The notes under the pieces were generated by a model, which saw only the letters and a list, made by a program, of their open reading frames with translations, made no database searches and was not told the DNA's origin. Positions 24,874 through 30,276 of a stretch of 30,276 nucleotides of DNA are shown in pieces (positions within the stretch are counted from its first letter, which is position 1; each line of letters begins with the position of its first letter). The position numbers were made by a program, and so were the translations under genes. This DNA comes from Anaerolineaceae bacterium (GTDB taxonomy: Bacteria > Chloroflexota > Anaerolineae > Anaerolineales > Anaerolineaceae). The DNA is taken from positions 488-30,763 of the forward strand of contig DMDF01000158.1 of assembly GCA_003446605.1 (NCBI GenBank). The letters are read 5' to 3'.

Positions 24874-25341
24874 ATGGCAAAAAAACTGGTACAGGCATAT
24901 CAACAAACACCACGCAGAAAACAGATCCAAAAATTGGGTCTGTATGTGCTGCCTGTGATCACCATTGGGACCGTCTTTGCCTTGTATCTTGTTTTCAGTG
25001 CACAGGCTGCTGCGGCAGGTCTTGAAATACGATCTTATATCGATAAAAAAGAAGAACTGCAACGGATAGTAGCAAATGAAAACACACAATTAGCCTGGTT
25101 GGTCTCTCATACTAATATGTCGAAACGAGCTGAAGAATTAGGGTTTGAACAAATATCTGAAGAGAATACGGCTTACATGGTTTTACCATCCTACCCAGGA
25201 CGTGATATTGAAATTACATCACCCGTTCCCGGCGCTGAGAATAACGCGGATGTAATGCTCAACTCCGCTTATCAAGAATCCCTGTGGGATTTCTTTCAAA
25301 ATCTGCTGTTCTCCGATACCAATGAAGGAGAGCAGCCATGA
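24874..25341 (+). CDS. FtsL/DivIC-like division protein
   Basis: A 155-residue bitopic protein with a basic cytoplasmic N-terminus, one membrane segment (about 22-48) and a short coiled-coil-like stretch (50-85). RAEELGFEQISEENTAYM then matches the end of FtsL/septum-initiator domains. It sits between rsmH and ftsI, the classical place of ftsL. Such proteins link FtsB/FtsQ to the FtsW-FtsI synthase. The C-terminal ~50 residues (acidic, with SLWDFFQNLLF) extend beyond the usual domain. Sequence conservation in FtsL is low, so the call leans on topology and position. Its end overlaps the ftsI start by 4 bp. Confidence 0.8.
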   Translation: MAKKLVQAYQQTPRRKQIQKLGLYVLPVITIGTVFALYLVFSAQAAAAGLEIRSYIDKKEELQRIVANENTQLAWLVSHTNMSKRAEELGFEQISEENTAYMVLPSYPGRDIEITSPVPGAENNADVMLNSAYQESLWDFFQNLLFSDTNEGEQP

Positions 25342-27149
25342 AATTCAAAACAGATGCACGGCTTAATTTGATCGGTGCAATCGCCACATTTTTATGTTTG
25401 GTGATCATTTTCCAGCTCTTTCATATTCAGAACAGCAATGAATATATTGCTCTCAGCGAATGGGCTGATGAACAATTCACATACGAGAAGAAAATCGTAT
25501 ATCCCGAGAGAGGGAATATCTATGACCGGTGGGGGCATCTGTTGGCAGGGAATGAAGAAGTATATGAAGTTGGTGTCTTATTACAATATGTAATGAATCC
25601 CAAAAGTATTGCTGAAACTTTGTCTGCCATTCCTGAAGTAGATTACGAAGCCGCTCTTGAAACAGCCTCCCTTGATTATGGGGAGGGGAAGAATATCTAC
25701 GGTATTATCGCTGATTTTCTTCCCGGTGGTGTGGTGGACGCTCTTTCAAAGATCAAAGATGAATACGAAACACTCAATCCTGGTGGGGAAGATCCAGACC
25801 AACCCAGCTTGCGGGGAATGGTCTGGTATCCCCACCTGAAACGCGCTTACCCCGAAAATACCCTGGCATCAAACATCCTTGGCTTCTATAAATTCCGCGA
25901 CCGTAAAAATGGGGAGGGATTCTATGGTGTGGAAGAATACTACAACGATATTCTTTCCGGTCCTCCTGTCACTGTGGAGATACCCCTCGATCCTTACATG
26001 ATTGAAGAAACTCCTACCCTACCATCAGGAGATAGCCTTGTGCTGACCATTGATCGAGAGATCCAGGCTATGGTGGAAGAAAAGCTGGATGATGCTGTTG
26101 AAAATTTCAAGGCTGAATCCGGCACGGTCATTGTTATGAATCCTACGAACGGTGAAATCCTGGCAATGGCAAGCCAACCTCGCATCAACCTTAACCAATA
26201 TTGGGTATATGAAGAGGAATTGGAAGACATCACACCCTTCAACATGGCTATCTCTGAAACCTATGAGCCTGGCTCGGTTTTCAAAGTGTTGACAATGGCT
26301 GCCGCCATCGATTCCGGGGAAGTGGATGAGGAAAGTGAATTCGATATTGGTCCATATTTTGAGTATTACGGTAGTTATATTTATAACTGGAACCGCAAAG
26401 GATGGGGAAAACAGGATATTCTAGGATGCATGCAAAATTCGCTGAATGTGTGCCTTTCCATGATCGCCACAGATATGGGGGCAGAGTCTTTTTACTCCTA
26501 TATGCAGGCATTTGGTATCGGTCGCCGCACCAATATCGATCTGGGAGGGGAAGAGATTTGGCCGCTCAGTATTCCCGGGGATAATGATTGGTATCCCATC
26601 AACCTGGCTACCAACGCATTCGGGCAGGGTGTGGCTGTTACACCCATCCAGATGGCAACCGCTATTTCTGCCATCGCCAATAATGGGAAGATGATGAAAC
26701 CGCATGTTGTAAAAGCGATCATCGAAAATGGAGAGATATACGAGACCACTCCCCAGGTTCTGAGTGTACCGGTCAGTGAAAAAACAGCGGATACACTCAA
26801 CCTGCTTCTGACTGAATCACTTGAAGGTGGCGAAGGCTCACTGGGACTAGTGGACGGGTATCGCATCGCCGGGAAAACCGGCACTGCCGAAGTCCCTGTC
26901 GAAGGGGAATATGATGCGAGCCTATCAAACACATCTTTTGTTGGTTGGGGTCCGGTGGATGATCCCCAATTCCTGGTTTATGTCTGGATCGAGAAACCGG
27001 ATCCGGAGATCGGGTACTGGGGTTCTTATGTTGCAGCCCCGGTTTTCCGTGATATTGTGGAAGAATTGGTCGTGATGCTCGATATTCCACCAGACTCTGT
27101 ACGGCAAACCTTGTTTGCAGATGGGAGTGGGAATGATCCGATTAACTGA
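25338..27149 (+). CDS. ftsI: Penicillin-binding protein 2/3-type septal transpeptidase (FtsI)
   Basis: A 603-residue class B penicillin-binding protein with one N-terminal membrane anchor (10-30), a dimerisation domain beginning ERGNIYDRWGHLLA (57-70) and a transpeptidase domain. The active-site motifs are SVFK (Ser313), SLN (368-370) and KTG (513-515). It should crosslink septal peptidoglycan together with FtsW. No PASTA domains follow the transpeptidase domain, unlike many Gram-positive homologues. The cluster position after the ftsL-like gene supports ftsI over an elongation PBP2. Confidence 0.94.
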   Translation: MKFKTDARLNLIGAIATFLCLVIIFQLFHIQNSNEYIALSEWADEQFTYEKKIVYPERGNIYDRWGHLLAGNEEVYEVGVLLQYVMNPKSIAETLSAIPEVDYEAALETASLDYGEGKNIYGIIADFLPGGVVDALSKIKDEYETLNPGGEDPDQPSLRGMVWYPHLKRAYPENTLASNILGFYKFRDRKNGEGFYGVEEYYNDILSGPPVTVEIPLDPYMIEETPTLPSGDSLVLTIDREIQAMVEEKLDDAVENFKAESGTVIVMNPTNGEILAMASQPRINLNQYWVYEEELEDITPFNMAISETYEPGSVFKVLTMAAAIDSGEVDEESEFDIGPYFEYYGSYIYNWNRKGWGKQDILGCMQNSLNVCLSMIATDMGAESFYSYMQAFGIGRRTNIDLGGEEIWPLSIPGDNDWYPINLATNAFGQGVAVTPIQMATAISAIANNGKMMKPHVVKAIIENGEIYETTPQVLSVPVSEKTADTLNLLLTESLEGGEGSLGLVDGYRIAGKTGTAEVPVEGEYDASLSNTSFVGWGPVDDPQFLVYVWIEKPDPEIGYWGSYVAAPVFRDIVEELVVMLDIPPDSVRQTLFADGSGNDPIN

Positions 27150-28548
27150 TTTTTTTGATTCTTTTAACATCCACATTAAGGAGCGGAATTCCAAAATTCT
27201 GGCAGAAGCGACCATTGATTCACGCCGTGTGCTCCCGGGATCCATCTTTTTTGCCCTCAAGGGCGATCGAGTGGATGGTCATCAATTCATCCCACAAGCC
27301 ATCGCAAAAGGTGCGCAACTGATCGTGATGGATCAGGAGACAGCCTGCGAGATCCCTGTAATTGACCTGGAGAAAATCGATACAAAAGATTTGCTTGCCA
27401 TCCCTGAAATGCCATTTGGTGTAAAGGTAAGCAACACCCTTCGAGCGATGCAAAAAATCGCCGCTCATCAACGACAGGTTATTGACCCACACGTGATTGG
27501 TATTACGGGTAGTGTTGGTAAATCATCCACTAAGGAACTGGTGGCAGAAGTGCTTGCACAACATTATCATACCCATAAAAATCCGGGGAACTATAACAAT
27601 GAGATCGGATTGCCCCTTACCCTCATCAACAGCGGGTATGGGCATAAATGTGTAGTCCTTGAGATGGGTTTCTACTATCCTGGTGAAATAAAGTTCCTAT
27701 GCGAAATTGCAGTTCCTGAAATAGGCATTGTAACCAACATCGGAACTGTTCATGCTGAAAGAGCCGGTTCGCAGCAGATGATCGCTCAAGGAAAAGCAGA
27801 ACTGGTAGAAGCTCTCCCAGCCGATGGCATTGCGATCCTGAATTACGACGATCCATTGGTACGTTCCATGGCTAAAAAGACCAACGCTAGAGTGTTGTTT
27901 TATGGATTGAGCCCCAAAGCACACTTGTGGGCGGATAATATCCAAGGAAAAGGGCTGCAAGGGATAATCTTCGACCTGCATTACGAAGGTATGAAATTTC
28001 ACATTCAAGCACCTCTCTTGGGAAGACATTCCGTACAAACCATTTTACGCGCAAGTGCAGCAGGGTTAGCATTGGGCATGAACTGGGAAGAGATCATTCA
28101 GGGACTACACAAAGGACATACCCAGTTGAGATTGGTCACAGTTCGCACCGAATCTGGTGCCCTTATTCTGGATGATACCTACAATGCCACTCCAGAATCC
28201 ATGATCGCCGCGTTGGACTTACTGCGAGAATTAAAAGGGCACAAGATAGCTGTTCTCGGTGATATGCTTGAACTGGGTGAGTACGAAGAACTGGGTCATG
28301 CACAGGTCGGAAGACATGCCGCCAGTGTAGTAAATCATCTCGTCACGGTAGGAAAATTAGGCGCAAAGATTGCAGAAACTGCTAGCGAGGCTGGATTAGC
28401 AGAAAATGCAATTACATCTGTCAATAATTCTGCAGAAGCGGTGGAAGTACTTAAATACAACCTTACTCAAGACGATGTGGTTTTGATCAAAGGTTCACAT
28501 GGGTTAAGAATGGACACCATCGCTGCTGCTTTGGAGCAAACACAATGA
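27133..28548 (+). CDS. murF: UDP-MurNAc-tripeptide--D-alanyl-D-alanine ligase
   Basis: A 471-residue ATP-dependent ligase adding D-Ala-D-Ala to the UDP-MurNAc-tripeptide. The N-terminal domain has ATIDSRRVLPGSIFFAL, the P-loop is GSVGKSSTKE (126-135), and NNEIGLPLTL, LEMGFYYPGEI and TNIGTVHAE follow. DDTYNATPESM (347-357) and GDMLELG (376-382) are MurF rather than MurE signatures. An ATG at 27115 is possible, but MIRLTDFF at 27133 fits the family N-terminus and follows a GGAG. It overlaps ftsI by 17 bp, leaving no room for murE, which normally lies between them. Confidence 0.95.
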   Translation: MIRLTDFFDSFNIHIKERNSKILAEATIDSRRVLPGSIFFALKGDRVDGHQFIPQAIAKGAQLIVMDQETACEIPVIDLEKIDTKDLLAIPEMPFGVKVSNTLRAMQKIAAHQRQVIDPHVIGITGSVGKSSTKELVAEVLAQHYHTHKNPGNYNNEIGLPLTLINSGYGHKCVVLEMGFYYPGEIKFLCEIAVPEIGIVTNIGTVHAERAGSQQMIAQGKAELVEALPADGIAILNYDDPLVRSMAKKTNARVLFYGLSPKAHLWADNIQGKGLQGIIFDLHYEGMKFHIQAPLLGRHSVQTILRASAAGLALGMNWEEIIQGLHKGHTQLRLVTVRTESGALILDDTYNATPESMIAALDLLRELKGHKIAVLGDMLELGEYEELGHAQVGRHAASVVNHLVTVGKLGAKIAETASEAGLAENAITSVNNSAEAVEVLKYNLTQDDVVLIKGSHGLRMDTIAAALEQTQ

Positions 28549-29540
28549 AAGAATCGAACATATCGATTACACTGATCATCTTAAGTTTCGTCCTATCGCT
28601 TATTTGGGGAGGACCGCTTATAAAACTGATGCACCATTTCAAGGTTGGAAAGATCATCCGCGAAGATGGTCCTGAAAGCCACATTGAGAAACTTGGTACC
28701 CCAACCATGGGTGGATTCATCATTCTCATACCGGTCATCATCTTGACTGTACTGCTCAACGCAGCCACTCTTTTGGGTTTTGATGTTTCCGGAATTTCCG
28801 TTATGGTGCCATTGGCGGTAATGATCGTATACAGCATCCTGGGAGCCATTGATGACTGGGAAGGTATTCGTGGACCACGCAAAGGTCTGGGAATGTCAGC
28901 AAAAACAAAATTCCTCGTACAGACCATCTTCGCTCTGATTATCTCATTTGTGCTTAAATACGCCCTGCATGTACCTGAGTTGTATTGGCCGGGCTACCCT
29001 GATCCTATACCGTTAGGTGTGGCATATATCCCGATCGCGACATTTATCATCGTTGGGTTCTCGAACGCTATGAATTTCACAGATGGGCTGGATGGGTTAG
29101 CCGCATTGATATCCATCACCGCTTTCGCTGCTTACGGTGTCATTGCACTGAACCAAGGGCAAACCTTCCTGGCAAATTTCAGCTTCACAATCGTTGGAGC
29201 ATTATTCGGTTTTTTATGGTTCAACGTACACCCCGCACAATTGTTCATGGGTGACACCGGGTCCCTGGCGCTTGGAGCTACTCTGGCAACTGTGGCATTG
29301 ATGAGCGGGCAGTGGTTGCTATTACCTTTGATCGCCATTGTGCCCGTCAGCGAAGTTTTGAGTGTCATTATTCAGGTCGTTTATTTCCGTTTGTCGGGTG
29401 GAAAAAGGTTATTCAAAATGGCTCCTTTGCACCACCATTTTGAATTATCCGGTTGGAGTGAAACACAGGTTGTACAACGTTTTTGGATCATTAATCTCCT
29501 TTCCGTTCTAGCAGGTATTACCATAAGCATGGTGAAGTAG
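28545..29540 (+). CDS. mraY: Phospho-MurNAc-pentapeptide transferase
   Basis: A 331-residue membrane enzyme with about ten membrane segments that makes lipid I from UDP-MurNAc-pentapeptide and undecaprenyl phosphate. The Asp pair AIDDW (101-105), NAMNFTDGLDGL (174-185), MGDTGS (235-240) and MAPLHHHFEL (292-301) are the MraY hallmarks. The histidine motif distinguishes it from the WecA-type paralogue at 17976. The start overlaps the murF stop (ATGA). Length is slightly below typical (~350) but intact. Confidence 0.97.
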   Translation: MKESNISITLIILSFVLSLIWGGPLIKLMHHFKVGKIIREDGPESHIEKLGTPTMGGFIILIPVIILTVLLNAATLLGFDVSGISVMVPLAVMIVYSILGAIDDWEGIRGPRKGLGMSAKTKFLVQTIFALIISFVLKYALHVPELYWPGYPDPIPLGVAYIPIATFIIVGFSNAMNFTDGLDGLAALISITAFAAYGVIALNQGQTFLANFSFTIVGALFGFLWFNVHPAQLFMGDTGSLALGATLATVALMSGQWLLLPLIAIVPVSEVLSVIIQVVYFRLSGGKRLFKMAPLHHHFELSGWSETQVVQRFWIINLLSVLAGITISMVK

Positions 29541-29541
29541 A

Positions 29542-30276
29542 ATGCAAGATTACAGAGGAAAAAAGGTGTTGATATTAGGAGCAGCCCGGCAAGGGACTGC
29601 TTTAGCACGTTTCCTCGCGGAAAATCAGGCTGATGTTACCTTAAATGACGCCCGACCAGAACAACAATTTTCAAATTCGATTCAGGAGCTTAGCGGTCTA
29701 CATATCAACACAGTTTTTGGAAATCATCCCTTCACTTTGCTCGATACCTGCGACCTGGTTTGTATTTCTGGGGGAGTACCCCTTGACCTCCCCATCATTA
29801 AAGAAGCACAAAAAAGGGGTATTCCACTTACCAATGATTCCCAGATCTTTTTCGAAGGGCTACAGACAAAATCAATCGGCATCACCGGTTCTGCAGGTAA
29901 AACCACAACCACCACACTGGTAGGAGAGATCGCAAAACAAGGTTGCATTCAAGGGCAACATGCCTGGATTGGTGGAAACATCGGTACACCCCTTATCACC
30001 TATTTACATGAGATACAGCCAAATGATTGGGTGGTTCTGGAGCTTTCGAGTTTTCAATTGGAATTAATGACCATCTCACCCACCATCGCGGCGGTGACCA
30101 ATATTACTCCCAACCACCTTGATCGCCACGGAACCATGCAAGCGTATACAGAAGCAAAAGCACATATTCTGGCATATCAGAAAGCTGATGATTATGCGAT
30201 CTTGAATCGCGAAGATCAGGGATCGTGGGGTCTGAATCCAATGGTACAGGGAAATCTTTTAACCTTCGGTCTTGGG
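29542..30276 (+). CDS. murD: UDP-MurNAc-L-alanine--D-glutamate ligase, 3' truncated by the window
   Basis: The first 245 residues are open to the window edge (family length about 450). The N-terminal Rossmann-like domain has VLILGAARQGTALARFL, with ISGGVP near 75-80. The central ATPase domain has the P-loop GSAGKTTTT (116-124), LELSSFQL (166-173) and NITPNHLDRHG (187-197), all diagnostic of MurD. The glutamate-binding C-terminal domain lies outside. The ATG starts one base after the mraY stop, continuing the dcw operon. Confidence 0.95.
   Translation, partial: MQDYRGKKVLILGAARQGTALARFLAENQADVTLNDARPEQQFSNSIQELSGLHINTVFGNHPFTLLDTCDLVCISGGVPLDLPIIKEAQKRGIPLTNDSQIFFEGLQTKSIGITGSAGKTTTTTLVGEIAKQGCIQGQHAWIGGNIGTPLITYLHEIQPNDWVVLELSSFQLELMTISPTIAAVTNITPNHLDRHGTMQAYTEAKAHILAYQKADDYAILNREDQGSWGLNPMVQGNLLTFGLG

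Overview
The window looks like part of a bacterial chromosome, most likely a Chloroflexota of the Anaerolineae type. This is inference from the mix of features: a secreted C39-like protein with DYDGDG repeats, Pro/Thr-rich lipoproteins, very large fused glycosyltransferases, and a dcw cluster led by mraZ. No rRNA or marker gene confirms it. Coding density is very high and no gene-free stretch exceeds 300 bases. I saw no tRNA, rRNA, IS element, phage gene or CRISPR array.

Left end (1-1390). A cytosine-dominated low-complexity tract (1-60) runs in frame into a 5'-truncated, SGNH-hydrolase-like protein with Cys where the nucleophile Ser is expected. A small lipoprotein overlaps it. A bidirectional hairpin terminator at 1332-1376 separates these + strand genes from the long - strand operon that converges on them.

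Polysaccharide operon (- strand, 16715 down to 1394). A promoter at 16745-16772 drives, in transcription order: ABC-2 permease (Wzm type), ABC ATPase (Wzt type), rmlC, rmlB, rmlA, rmlD, a GT8/FkbM-methyltransferase/GT4 fusion, a 1622-residue protein with two GT2-type domains, a GT4 domain and a C-terminal pyruvyltransferase-like domain, and a secreted C39-like protein with six 40-residue repeats. Most junctions overlap or abut. Together they encode dTDP-L-rhamnose supply, glycan assembly with methyl and possibly pyruvyl decoration, and ABC export. The likely product is a decorated, rhamnose-containing surface polysaccharide.

Divergent + strand group (16858-22308). A GT4 enzyme, a WecA/TagO-type polyprenyl-phosphate sugar-phosphate transferase and a GT-C-like membrane protein overlap one another. 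They probably start and extend a lipid-linked glycan, possibly the carrier for the polymer above. A lipoprotein with its own promoter and a strong terminator follows. A CE7 (acetyl xylan esterase type) carbohydrate esterase lies on the - strand.

Right end (23379-30276). This is a division and cell wall (dcw) cluster: mraZ, rsmH, an ftsL-like gene, ftsI, murF, mraY and murD (cut by the window end). It has a near-consensus promoter followed by four TGGNN repeats at exact 10-bp spacing, a textbook MraZ operator. murE is absent from its usual place between ftsI and murF.
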